DNA from: Parapedobacter soli
Lineage (GTDB): Bacteria > Bacteroidota > Bacteroidia > Sphingobacteriales > Sphingobacteriaceae
NCBI RefSeq assembly: GCF_025460835.1
Contig: NZ_JAMXAY010000016.1
Coordinates: forward strand, 26,706 to 90,705
DNA: 64,000 nt
Direction: 5' to 3'
Shown: positions 9,024-17,256 of the stretch, in pieces
Numbering within the stretch: the first letter of the stretch is position 1
Layout of the letters: the number at the start of each line of letters is the position of its first letter
Program-made: the position numbers and the translations under genes
Notes under the pieces: model-generated
What the model saw: only the letters and a program-made list of their open reading frames with translations
What the model was told of the DNA's origin: nothing
Databases searched by the model: none

Positions 9024-10355
9024 CTATTTTGGCATCATTGTTCCGCCAATCAATTCCAATGACTTGCCCTTGGTTTCGGGCATCAACTTCCATACGAACA
9101 GCAGCTGCAACGCCATAAAGCCCGCGAATATGAGAAACGTGGTGCCTCCCCCGGTCCATTCGCTGAGTATAGGAAAGAAAAACGTGATAATGGCGGCCAT
9201 CACCCAATGGGTGAGACTACCCAGTGTCTGCCCTTTGGCGCGTACTTCGTTGGGAAAGATCTCCGAAATGAACACCCAGATAACCGCGCCTTGCGAAAAG
9301 GCAAAAAAAGCAATGAAAACCATGAGGTAAGCCGTGACCATAAGGCCATCGGGGTTTTCGGTATAAAACGAGTAGGACACCATGGCAAGCGAGGCTATCA
9401 TCCCGAATGAACCAACCAGCATCAATTTGCGCCGCCCCACCTTATCAATGATATTAATAGCGATTAACGTGAACGTGAAATTGACCAACCCAATCCCCAC
9501 CGTTGACAACAGGGAACTTTGGGCGCCGAGGCCCGCCATCTCAAACACGCGCGGGGCGTAGTAAATAATGGCATTAATGCCCGATACCTGATTGAACACG
9601 GCAAAAAGAATCGCTAAAAGTACCGGGAAGCGGTATTTTCTGCTAAATAGCGATGTGCGAGTGCCATTGCCGTTTGTCGCCTTTGCCGATGCAAGGATGG
9701 TTTCCAGTTCATCGGCATAATGCAAAGGGTTGATCTTCTTAAGTATTTGCAAGGCCCCAGCCTGGTTTTTCCGATACAAGAGCAGCCACCGCGGACTTTC
9801 AGGTACAAAATGGATGAGTATATAAAACACTGCCGCTGGAAACGCTTGTACCCCCAGCATCCATCGCCATGAATTTTCCCCACCTTGCCCAATCAGGTAG
9901 TTGGAAAGATAGGATACGAGGATCCCCAATACAATATTGAACTGAAACAGGCCGACCAAACGTCCACGTTTGTCGGCGGGAGAAATCTCCGAAATATAGA
10001 TGGGGGCTGTTACTGAAGATACGCCTACGCCGATACCCCCGAGAAACCTGAATAGGATAAACAAATACCAATCGTGCGCGAGGGCCGTGCCGAGAGCGGA
10101 AAAAAAGTATAGCGCCGCAATCATGAAAAGCGTACGCCTGCGTCCGAACCTGTCGGACGGATAGGCACCCAGCAGCGCCCCAGCTACTGTCCCTAATAAT
10201 GCGATGGCCATGGTAACCCCATGTTCCACTTCACTCAAATGCCAATACACTTGCACCAATTTCTCGGCTCCGGATATCACGGCGGTATCAAAGCCAAAAA
10301 GAAAGCCGCCTAAAGCCACCACGAACGACCACGCTACTACAGTATTTTTTGTCAT
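9024..10355 (-). CDS. MFS sugar porter (probable fructose transporter)
   Basis: A 443-residue inner-membrane transporter of the sugar porter subfamily of the major facilitator superfamily, with about 12 hydrophobic segments. Family signatures visible are 'GRRRTLF' after helix 2, 'GIGVGVSSVTAPIYISEISP' for the helix 4-5 region, 'PESPRWLL' in the central loop, 'GRRKLM' after helix 8, and 'PETKGKSLELI' at the C-terminus. It is the first gene of the fructan operon, 309 bases or more from the divergent regulator, and is followed 34 bases later by fructokinase. Fructose as the substrate is inferred from that pairing. Sugar:proton symport is usual for the family. Confidence 0.9.
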   Translation of the reverse strand: MTKNTVVAWSFVVALGGFLFGFDTAVISGAEKLVQVYWHLSEVEHGVTMAIALLGTVAGALLGAYPSDRFGRRRTLFMIAALYFFSALGTALAHDWYLFILFRFLGGIGVGVSSVTAPIYISEISPADKRGRLVGLFQFNIVLGILVSYLSNYLIGQGGENSWRWMLGVQAFPAAVFYILIHFVPESPRWLLLYRKNQAGALQILKKINPLHYADELETILASAKATNGNGTRTSLFSRKYRFPVLLAILFAVFNQVSGINAIIYYAPRVFEMAGLGAQSSLLSTVGIGLVNFTFTLIAINIIDKVGRRKLMLVGSFGMIASLAMVSYSFYTENPDGLMVTAYLMVFIAFFAFSQGAVIWVFISEIFPNEVRAKGQTLGSLTHWVMAAIITFFFPILSEWTGGGTTFLIFAGFMALQLLFVWKLMPETKGKSLELIGGTMMPK

Positions 10356-10392
10356 AAGATTCTTTTGTTCTATAATCTGGTGTTGTCTGTAG

Positions 10393-10400
10393 CAAATGTA
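10393..10400 (-). promoter_or_regulatory. Promoter -7 box of the fructan operon
   Basis: On the minus strand TACATTTG matches the Bacteroidota -7 consensus TAnnTTTG exactly, about 38 bases before the transporter ATG. No TTG-type -33 element lies at the normal 19-21 base spacing. That fits a promoter which depends on an activator such as the divergently encoded hybrid regulator. Confidence 0.55.
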
Positions 10401-10422
10401 ATAGCCACCGGATTCGAGCGGG

Positions 10423-10439
10423 TTTGGGATTATTCCAAA
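10423..10439. promoter_or_regulatory. Dyad TTTGG-N7-CCAAA, candidate activator site
   Basis: TTTGGGATTATTCCAAA has 5-bp perfect arms, or 6 of 7 if extended. It sits 23-39 bases upstream of the -7 box of the fructan operon, where a -33 element is missing, so it is well placed for an activator. Confidence 0.4.
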
Positions 10440-10467
10440 ATCATTCGTTTTTAGTTTACGCTGACAA

Positions 10468-10482
10468 CTGATTATTAATCAG
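10468..10482. promoter_or_regulatory. 15-bp palindrome CTGATTA-T-TAATCAG
   Basis: A perfect 7-bp inverted repeat around one central base in the divergent control region. It could bind a dimeric regulator or the AraC-type output domain of the hybrid kinase. No direct evidence links it to either gene. Confidence 0.4.
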
Positions 10483-10487
10483 ACGAT

Positions 10488-10502
10488 TTCTTTTTGAAAG
10501 AA
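10488..10502. promoter_or_regulatory. Inverted repeat TTCTTT-N3-AAAGAA
   Basis: A perfect 6-bp inverted repeat with a 3-base centre, 5 bases from the palindrome at 10468-10482. It may be part of a composite operator, but its low complexity means chance occurrence is possible. Confidence 0.3.
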
Positions 10503-10715
10503 TGTGCTGATTTTCGTTATTGTATCTCCGTCTTTCAATATTTGAACATCTACAACACGAAAGGATACACAAATTTACAGTAGCACGGATCAGCATACGT
10601 ATTTTTTTGCTAACTTCACGGTAAATTATAAATCAATCGGTAGCGATATTCCCTTGGAGCCACTTTGGCTTTGCGCCGGGTTAACGGAAATATCGCAATT
10701 GGGTTATTGGGCGTG

Positions 10716-13499
10716 ATGAAAATACATTGGATTATCCTGTTTTTAGCATTGTGTATGCAAACATGTGGGTTGGTAGAAAAAGAACCGACTTATCGCATTG
10801 CGTTTTCGCAATGTGTGGGGTCTGATGCCTGGCGGCAGACGATGCTCGAGGAAATGAAAAGAGAGCTTTCCTTTTATCCCGATATCGAGTTCGTCTACCG
10901 CGATGCCGACAATAGCAACAAACGGCAAATCGATCAGCTCCGGGAATTGCTTGCGATGCGCCCGGACCTGATCATTGTTTCACCCAATGAAGCCGAGCCG
11001 CTCACTCCGGTGGTCGATGAAATTTTCCGGAACGGTATTCCGGTGATTGTGACAGACCGAAAGACCTCCTCCGGCCTGTACCACGCGTATGTAGGCGCCG
11101 ACAATTACGAAATCGGCTTCATGGCGGGCCAGTACCTCGCCCGCCAATTAGGTGGTCAAGGCGCAATCAGCGAAGTAATGGGGCTGCCTGGATCATCGGC
11201 GGCTATCGAACGCCAGAAGGGGTTCCATGACGCCCTCAAACCCCATCCTGGCATCCGGCTCGTCGCGCAAATAAACGGCCGGTGGTTGATCGACGAGGCC
11301 AAGTTGCAGGTGGCGCAGCGAACGGATGACCTCGCCGCTTCGGATGCCATATTTGCCTACAACGACCAAATGGCCCTGGGGACGTATGGGGCACTACAGC
11401 AAGCACTGCCAGGTAACGGAATTAAGATAGTCGGCGTAGATGCGCTGCCGGGCGACGGCAACGGCCTGCACTCCGTGGCCGAAAAGGTACTGGACGCGAC
11501 CATGCTTTACCCGACAGGCGGCAAGGAGTGTATCCAAACAGCCGTGGCCATACTCAACAATCAGCCCTATCAACGGGAAAACATCCTAGGCACATTGGTC
11601 ATTGACTCGGCCAATGTACACCTCATGAAGCTCCAAACCGACAAAGTCATTAGCCAACAACGAGATATCGACAAGCAACAACGGCTTCTGGCCGAACAAG
11701 AACAGCTATTCAGCAATCAGCAACGCGTACTAAATATCTTGGTGGTCAGTCTGGTGTTTGCGGTGGTATTTGCAGGCGTCTCGTTTTACTCGTTGAAAGC
11801 CAATTGGGAAAAAAACAAGCAACTGGAACAGCAGAACCATGAAATCCTTGCCCAGCAACAGCGGATCCTCGAGATGACCAGCGAGGTGGAACAGGCCACT
11901 GAGGCAAAAATCAATTTCTTCACCAATATTTCACACGAGTTCAAGACACCGCTATCACTGATGCTGATTCCGCTCGAAAATATCGTTAAGAACGAGAAGC
12001 TCCCCGAAAGCGCCCTCCGATCGTTATCCTTGGTAAAAAAGAACGCCTTAATTTTGCAGCACCTCGTGTCGCAATTGATCGATTTGCGGCGGATGGGATA
12101 CGAAAACTTACGGATAAAGGCTAAAAAAGGAAATATACTCTTATTTTGCAATCAGGTCGTCCAATCATTCCGTCCCCTTGCACAGCAAAGATCCATCAGT
12201 TTCAGGCTGGAGAACAAATCGGCGGATACGACCCTGTGGTTTGATGAAGTCCTTATGGAGAAGCTACTGTACAATCTCCTGTCAAACGCATTCAAGTTCA
12301 CCCCGCCGCAGGGAGAGATCGTGCTGCGGATAGCCTCAACCGCTTACGACGCAAAAGAACTTGAAATCCAGGTAACCGATACGGGCAAGGGTATCGCCGA
12401 AGCCGACATTTCACGCCTATTCGAGCCGTTCTACCAAGCCGAAAATCACACAAACGGAACCGGTCTCGGATTGTCGTTGTGCAAGGAAATCGCCTCGCTT
12501 CACCACGGTAGTATCACCGTACGCAGCGAACTGGGAAAGGGAACCGAATTCACTGTCAGGCTCCCCATGGGTGATGCGCACCTTACCGAAGAAGATAAAG
12601 CACAGTCGCCAGCCCCCCATGCGTCTGGCGAAGCGAATGAGACCGCGTCTCTTTTGTCGGTGTTGGAGCATGAGCATGAGAGCGATGCGCATGGAAATGG
12701 CACCGCAACGGAAATATCGAATCCTGACGTCGTAAAAGACCATTCGATATTGGTCGTCGAAGACCATCCGGAAATGCGACGGTTCCTTTCGGAAAAATTG
12801 GCTGCACATTTTACCGTCTTTACAGCGGCTGATGCAAGAGAAGGGATCAACCAAGCGCAGGCACAATTGCCAGACCTGATTATTTCCGATGTGTTGATGC
12901 CGGGACTGCTGGGTACCGAATTTGCCAAAAAGCTCAAAGCCGACGTGCGAACGGCCACCATTCCAATTATTCTGTTGACAGCCCGGGGGTCGGATGAACA
13001 GATGCTGACCGGCCTAGATACTTTAGCCGACGCGTACCTCACGAAGCCTTTCAATTTCGACCACCTTATCGCCGTTGCCAACAACTTGATTCAGAACCGA
13101 AAGTTATTGCGCCATCATTTCAGCAGCGATGCCGTCGAACTCCAACCGGTTTCAAAACTCGCTTCGGCCGACCGGCAATTCCTCAACGAACTTGCCGCTG
13201 TAGTGGAAGAAAACATTGCCAACAGTGAGCTGAATGTGGATTACCTCTGTGAGCATCTTGCCGTATCCCGCATCCAGCTGTACCGGAGGGTAAAGTCGCT
13301 GCTCAATTGCAGTATTAATGACTATATATCGGCCAGGCGTCTCCGCAAAGCCAAGGTGTTGCTGCAACAGGGAATGCCGGTCAACATTGTGGCCTATCAA
13401 ACCGGCTTCTCTTCTCCCGCATACTTCTCCACGGCTTTCAAAAGCAAATATGGTATGCCGCCCTCTTCATTCAAAAAGAACGCCAGTGCGACCACCTAA
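10716..13499 (+). CDS. Hybrid two-component system regulator with sugar-binding sensor domain (fructan type)
   Basis: A single protein joining sensor, kinase, receiver and DNA-binding parts, 927 residues from the ATG at 10716 (a TTG at 10665 would add 17). Order: signal sequence (1-20); periplasmic-binding-protein fold of the ribose/LacI type (about 25-305) in place of the more common propeller sensor; transmembrane segment (about 339-361); coiled coil; HisKA with His407 in 'NISHEFKTP'; HATPase with 'NLLSNAFKFTP', 'DTGKGI' and 'GTGLGLSL'; receiver with Asp725 in 'ISDVLMPG'; and a C-terminal AraC helix-turn-helix (about 830-925). The same layout is known from B. thetaiotaomicron BT1754, whose sensor binds fructose. 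Inference: it senses fructose and activates the divergent operon. Confidence 0.93.
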   Translation: MKIHWIILFLALCMQTCGLVEKEPTYRIAFSQCVGSDAWRQTMLEEMKRELSFYPDIEFVYRDADNSNKRQIDQLRELLAMRPDLIIVSPNEAEPLTPVVDEIFRNGIPVIVTDRKTSSGLYHAYVGADNYEIGFMAGQYLARQLGGQGAISEVMGLPGSSAAIERQKGFHDALKPHPGIRLVAQINGRWLIDEAKLQVAQRTDDLAASDAIFAYNDQMALGTYGALQQALPGNGIKIVGVDALPGDGNGLHSVAEKVLDATMLYPTGGKECIQTAVAILNNQPYQRENILGTLVIDSANVHLMKLQTDKVISQQRDIDKQQRLLAEQEQLFSNQQRVLNILVVSLVFAVVFAGVSFYSLKANWEKNKQLEQQNHEILAQQQRILEMTSEVEQATEAKINFFTNISHEFKTPLSLMLIPLENIVKNEKLPESALRSLSLVKKNALILQHLVSQLIDLRRMGYENLRIKAKKGNILLFCNQVVQSFRPLAQQRSISFRLENKSADTTLWFDEVLMEKLLYNLLSNAFKFTPPQGEIVLRIASTAYDAKELEIQVTDTGKGIAEADISRLFEPFYQAENHTNGTGLGLSLCKEIASLHHGSITVRSELGKGTEFTVRLPMGDAHLTEEDKAQSPAPHASGEANETASLLSVLEHEHESDAHGNGTATEISNPDVVKDHSILVVEDHPEMRRFLSEKLAAHFTVFTAADAREGINQAQAQLPDLIISDVLMPGLLGTEFAKKLKADVRTATIPIILLTARGSDEQMLTGLDTLADAYLTKPFNFDHLIAVANNLIQNRKLLRHHFSSDAVELQPVSKLASADRQFLNELAAVVEENIANSELNVDYLCEHLAVSRIQLYRRVKSLLNCSINDYISARRLRKAKVLLQQGMPVNIVAYQTGFSSPAYFSTAFKSKYGMPPSSFKKNASATT

Positions 13500-13524
13500 T
13501 AAATTCGCGGATATTCCACTTTTA

Positions 13525-13555
13525 TTTGCAAGAAAGGAATAAAGTAGTACTTTTA
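13525..13555 (+). promoter_or_regulatory. Promoter for the esterase gene
   Basis: TTTG (13525-13528), a 19-base spacer, then TACTTTTA (13548-13555) resemble the Bacteroidota -33/-7 pair (TTTG, TAnnTTTG) with one mismatch. Transcription would start near 13561, about 28 bases before the esterase ATG. Confidence 0.5.
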
Positions 13556-13588
13556 TGTTTTGGTGAAACAAACTAACCTTATTGTCGT

Positions 13589-14371
13589 ATGAAGCAAACG
13601 TTATTGATTGCCATTGGTTGTTTTTTTATGTCTATAGCGGTGCAAGCACAAGACTTTTCTGCTTTCCAATCCAAACAACTCATCCATCGGGGCGACACGT
13701 TGCCCTACCGGATTTTGTATCCGGAGGGATATGACCCAGCGGGAAGCTACCCCGTATTGTTTTTTCTGCACGGCTCCGGCGAGCGGGGTAATGACAACCA
13801 AAAGCAACTGGTGCATGGGGGCAAGCTGTTTCTTGAAGACAGTATACGCAGCGCGTTCCCGGCGATCGTGATCTTTCCGCAATGTCCGACCGATTCGTAT
13901 TGGAGCAATGTGGATATCCAATCGACCCCCGAAGGTGGGCGGGAGTTTTATTTCCGAACCAAAGGAAAACCATCTGACGCCATGTCACTGCTCTTGCGGC
14001 TTGTAAAAAACATCCGTAAAGAAGAAGCGGTAGACAAGCAACGTCTTTATATTGGGGGGCTATCCATGGGGGCCATGGGAACCTTCGAGGCACTACGCCG
14101 AGCGCCAAAGTTTTTTGCGGCTGCTTTTGCTATCTGTGGGGGAGATAACACAGCCAACGTAAAGAAATATCGGCGTATCCCACTTTGGATATTCCATGGC
14201 GAACAAGATAATGTCGTGCCATCCACGCATTCGCATGCGCTTATAGCTGAACTGAAGCGCTTGGGAGCCAACCCAAAAGCCACATTCTACCCGGCCGCCA
14301 ACCACAACAGTTGGGATGATGCTTTTGCGGAACCCGAATTGCTACCATGGCTGTTCGGCCACACCAAATAA
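13589..14371 (+). CDS. Secreted alpha/beta-hydrolase, esterase/dienelactone-hydrolase-like
   Basis: A 260-residue exported hydrolase with a Sec signal peptide (1-20, ending VQAQ). The alpha/beta-hydrolase core shows the oxyanion 'LHGSGERG' (60-67), the nucleophile elbow GLSMGA (Ser159), Asp207 in 'GEQDNVVP', and His239 in 'ANHNSW', giving a complete triad. Similar proteins are annotated as phospholipase/carboxylesterase or PHB-depolymerase-like esterases and often accompany glycan loci. The substrate is unknown. It lies just after the fructan regulator but has its own promoter, so a link to fructan is only positional. Confidence 0.8.
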   Translation: MKQTLLIAIGCFFMSIAVQAQDFSAFQSKQLIHRGDTLPYRILYPEGYDPAGSYPVLFFLHGSGERGNDNQKQLVHGGKLFLEDSIRSAFPAIVIFPQCPTDSYWSNVDIQSTPEGGREFYFRTKGKPSDAMSLLLRLVKNIRKEEAVDKQRLYIGGLSMGAMGTFEALRRAPKFFAAAFAICGGDNTANVKKYRRIPLWIFHGEQDNVVPSTHSHALIAELKRLGANPKATFYPAANHNSWDDAFAEPELLPWLFGHTK

Positions 14372-14431
14372 TAACCGCCGTGTAACACATAGCGGAGACT
14401 GCGGTCTAATCGTTTATAAACATGGAGTGAG

Positions 14432-15679
14432 ATGTCGGTTAAAATGTCCAATAAGGAAAATGTCAAGTTGTCGCTACAGTCGATTAGTAGCAACAAGCTA
14501 CGCACGTTCCTCACGGCGCTGATCATCGCCATCGGCATTACGGCATTGGTGGGTATCCTTACCTCCATAGACGCAATCAAGAATTCCCTGACCGACTCCT
14601 TTTCAGCCATGGGGTCCAATTCGTTCAACATACGTAACCGGGGGTTGAACGTACAGATTGGTGGCGGTGGTACACGGCCCAAGCAATTTCCGCAGATTAC
14701 CTACTACGAAGCGAAGGCGTTTAAGGAGCGGTTCAACTACCCTGCGGTTGTATCATTGAGCGCCTATGCATCTACTGGGGCAACAGTGAAGTACAAAAGT
14801 GAAGAGACAAATCCAAATATAAATGTGCTCGGTGCCGACGAAAACTACCTGCAAACCGCCGGATACAACCTATCGGCCGGCCGGAATTTTTCCCTTCGCG
14901 AAATCGAGTTTGGGAACAACGTGGTCATCGTGGGATCTGAAATCGTAAAACGGCTCTTCAAGAAAAACGAGGATCCATTGAACCAAGTTATACGAATCGG
15001 AAACTCCCAATATACGATCATTGGCGTGCTTGAAGACAAAGGTTCAAGCGCCGGCTTTGGCGGCGACCGCGCCTGTATCATCCCGTTGGCCAAAGCACGT
15101 GCCGTAATGTCCATGGGCCGGCCATCCTATACCATAACGGTAATGGCCGGAAACCCGCAACAAATCGAAATGGCTATCGGCGAGGCGACGGCGCTCTTCC
15201 GGAACGTCCGCGGGGTCAGGGTAGGGCAGGAAACCAATTTCGAGATTACCAAAAGCGACGCCGTGGCACAGATGCTTATCGAAAGCCTTACCTACGTGAC
15301 CATCGGCGCGGTTGTCATCGCGTTGATTACGCTTATAGGTGCATCTATCGGATTGATGAACATCATGTTGGTCTCGGTCACCGAGCGTACCCGCGAAATT
15401 GGCATACGCAAAGCGATAGGCGCAACACCCACCGTTATTCGCCGACAGTTCCTTACCGAAGCCGTAGTGATTTGCCTAATGGGCGGATTTGCGGGTATCT
15501 TCCTGGGCATACTTATCGGCAACATCCTCGCGGTGGTGATGGGTGCCAGCTTCATCGTCCCATGGAACTGGATTATCCTGGGGGTTGCCGTCTGTGTAGG
15601 TGTGGGAATGGTTTCCGGATATTATCCGGCGTCCAAGGCTTCTCGGCTCGACCCGGTGGAGGCGTTACGCTACGAATAA
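14432..15679 (+). CDS. ABC transporter permease, MacB/FtsX family
   Basis: A 415-residue inner-membrane protein. An N-terminal transmembrane helix (about 25-48) is followed by a MacB-type periplasmic core domain (about 50-265) and a C-terminal FtsX domain with three hydrophobic helices (about 285-405). It contains the typical '[24 protein letters not shown]' segment, given here in part, and ends '[13 protein letters not shown]'. Members act with a LolD/MacB-like ATPase to export peptides or lipoproteins by mechanotransmission. No ATPase or adaptor gene is adjacent, so its partner must be encoded elsewhere. It starts 60 bases after the esterase stop and may share its transcript. It converges on the sulfatase operon with a 15-base gap and no visible terminator. 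Confidence 0.88.
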   Translation: MSVKMSNKENVKLSLQSISSNKLRTFLTALIIAIGITALVGILTSIDAIKNSLTDSFSAMGSNSFNIRNRGLNVQIGGGGTRPKQFPQITYYEAKAFKERFNYPAVVSLSAYASTGATVKYKSEETNPNINVLGADENYLQTAGYNLSAGRNFSLREIEFGNNVVIVGSEIVKRLFKKNEDPLNQVIRIGNSQYTIIGVLEDKGSSAGFGGDRACIIPLAKARAVMSMGRPSYTITVMAGNPQQIEMAIGEATALFRNVRGVRVGQETNFEITKSDAVAQMLIESLTYVTIGAVVIALITLIGASIGLMNIMLVSVTERTREIGIRKAIGATPTVIRRQFLTEAVVICLMGGFAGIFLGILIGNILAVVMGASFIVPWNWIILGVAVCVGVGMVSGYYPASKASRLDPVEALRYE

Positions 15680-15694
15680 TGTATAACCGGCACC

Positions 15695-17251
15695 TCACGG
15701 CAAGGTCGCTTCCAATTTCCCCGTTAAAATAGCCTTCAGCTCTTGTACCTTACCTGCGTGAGGCCCGCTTAAATCCACGGACTCCCCTGGATCATCTGCC
15801 AGATTGTATAATGCCCACAACGGGTCCTCCTTATCCTTTACAAGCTTCCAGTCTCCCGCACGGAGAGCCACGTTTCCCTCGTGTTCCCAATAGATAATCC
15901 GCTCATGCGCCCCACGTGGCTCCTTGCCTTGCAGCAAGGGTACTAAGCTCGTTCCCGGGGAGTTTCCGTCTTCATTTACCCCTGCCGCTTCCAACAAAGT
16001 AGGCATCAGATCAATGATATGGCCCACTCTATTGGTGAATCGCCCGGGCTGCTCAATACCCTTCGGCCAGTGCCAGATAGATGGGGTCACAATGCCTCCT
16101 TCGTGCATATATTTCTTGTATTTCCTAAACGGCGTATTCGATGCGTAAGCCCATGGAGCTTCATACGCAGTGTATGAGCCCGGCTCACCGATCTGCTTGG
16201 TTGTGTCATTCAGTCCCCTTCGCTCTACACTCTCCGCACAGGCACCGTTGTCCGAAAGGAATATGATTAGCGTATTGTCCAACGCTCCTTCTTCCTCAAG
16301 TTGGCGAATAAGCTTCCCGATGTTCTCGTCCATAACCTCAACCATTGCCGCATATACTGCCATTTTCCTAGCCCACTGCTTTTTATCGTCTACTGAATCC
16401 CATTCGGGTATAGTGGTTGGCCGCTGTGGGAGCACGTAGCGCCTGTCAATCACTTCCATTGCTTCCATCCGGTCAAATCTCGACCTGTGGATGGCATCCC
16501 ACCCTTGCAGATAAAGTGTCTCATACTTGGTTACCACGGAGTCTGGCGCATGCAGCGGCCAGTGGGGCGCGGTGTAGGCAAGGTAAAGTAGAAACGGTCG
16601 CCCTGCCGTATTACGATCGGTATAATGCTGGTTGATAAACGAGCGGGCCGAATCTGTAAATGCGTTGGTCATGTAAAACCCATCTGCCGGGGGAGTCCAT
16701 GGATCATCATCGCTCACCATCACCCGGCGCCGCTTTTCGTCAACAATCTCGTAATAGCTACTGGCGCCCGAAATCAGCCCGAAGTACCGATCAAACCCCC
16801 GTTTCCGGGGCCAGTGCTGGGGCCGCTCGCCGACGTGCCATTTCCCGGCCATATAGGTGCTGTATCCCGCTTCGCGCAGCATTTCAGCAATCGTCGGCTG
16901 GTCCGTGCGCAGAAACCCCTGATAGGGGCCGGGCGTGATGGGCTCGTCGGCGTAAGTGACCATGTGCCCCATACCCGCGTCGTGCGGGTATTGCCCCGTT
17001 AGCAACGATGCACGTGTGGGGCAGCACCTTCCGGCATTATAAAAGCTCCGGAAGCGTAATCCCTCTTCAGCAAGTTTATCGATATTCGGTGTATGTATTT
17101 CTCCACCATAACAACCCACATCCGAGTACCCCATATCATCAGCGAGGATAATTACGATGTTGGGGCGATCTGCTGGGCCCTGCTGGGCGAAACTTGGGTT
17201 GCAGCAATAGGCAAGTAGCTGCATCAAAAGCGGGAAAATGGTCGTCTTCAT
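15695..17251 (-). CDS. Sulfatase (formylglycine type) 1, last gene of the sulfated-glycan operon
   Basis: A 518-residue arylsulfatase-family (S1) enzyme with a signal peptide ending SFAQ. The metal-binding 'LADDMGYSD' lies near residue 36. The active-site signature C-C-P-T-R is at 76-80, its first Cys being the residue converted to formylglycine, and is followed by 'ASLLTGQYPH'. A conserved 'AGKWHVG' and a 'FLSDNGAC' metal motif are also present. The ATG at 17251 is preferred to a TTG at 17260; it lies 5 bases after the preceding sulfatase stop. Length and motifs are complete. It would hydrolyse sulfate esters on an imported or periplasmic oligosaccharide. Substrate position is unknown. Confidence 0.92.
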   Translation of the reverse strand: MKTTIFPLLMQLLAYCCNPSFAQQGPADRPNIVIILADDMGYSDVGCYGGEIHTPNIDKLAEEGLRFRSFYNAGRCCPTRASLLTGQYPHDAGMGHMVTYADEPITPGPYQGFLRTDQPTIAEMLREAGYSTYMAGKWHVGERPQHWPRKRGFDRYFGLISGASSYYEIVDEKRRRVMVSDDDPWTPPADGFYMTNAFTDSARSFINQHYTDRNTAGRPFLLYLAYTAPHWPLHAPDSVVTKYETLYLQGWDAIHRSRFDRMEAMEVIDRRYVLPQRPTTIPEWDSVDDKKQWARKMAVYAAMVEVMDENIGKLIRQLEEEGALDNTLIIFLSDNGACAESVERRGLNDTTKQIGEPGSYTAYEAPWAYASNTPFRKYKKYMHEGGIVTPSIWHWPKGIEQPGRFTNRVGHIIDLMPTLLEAAGVNEDGNSPGTSLVPLLQGKEPRGAHERIIYWEHEGNVALRAGDWKLVKDKEDPLWALYNLADDPGESVDLSGPHAGKVQELKAILTGKLEATLP

Positions 17252-17256
17252 CGGTT

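Larger units (their letters stand above)
10356..10715. promoter_or_regulatory. Divergent control region between fructan operon and its hybrid sensor gene
   Basis: This 360-base non-coding stretch is AT-rich compared with the flanking genes. It holds a perfect -7 box for the leftward operon (10393-10400) and three dyads listed separately (10423-10439, 10468-10482, 10488-10502). On the plus strand TAACTTCA at 10611-10618 is a poor match to a -7 box and could serve the sensor gene. No open reading frame of note was seen in it. Confidence 0.6.

Noticed and set aside
12500..13084. 194-codon open frame on the minus strand
   Set aside because: It is antisense to the receiver and kinase part of the hybrid regulator, with Ser/Ala-rich low-information content.
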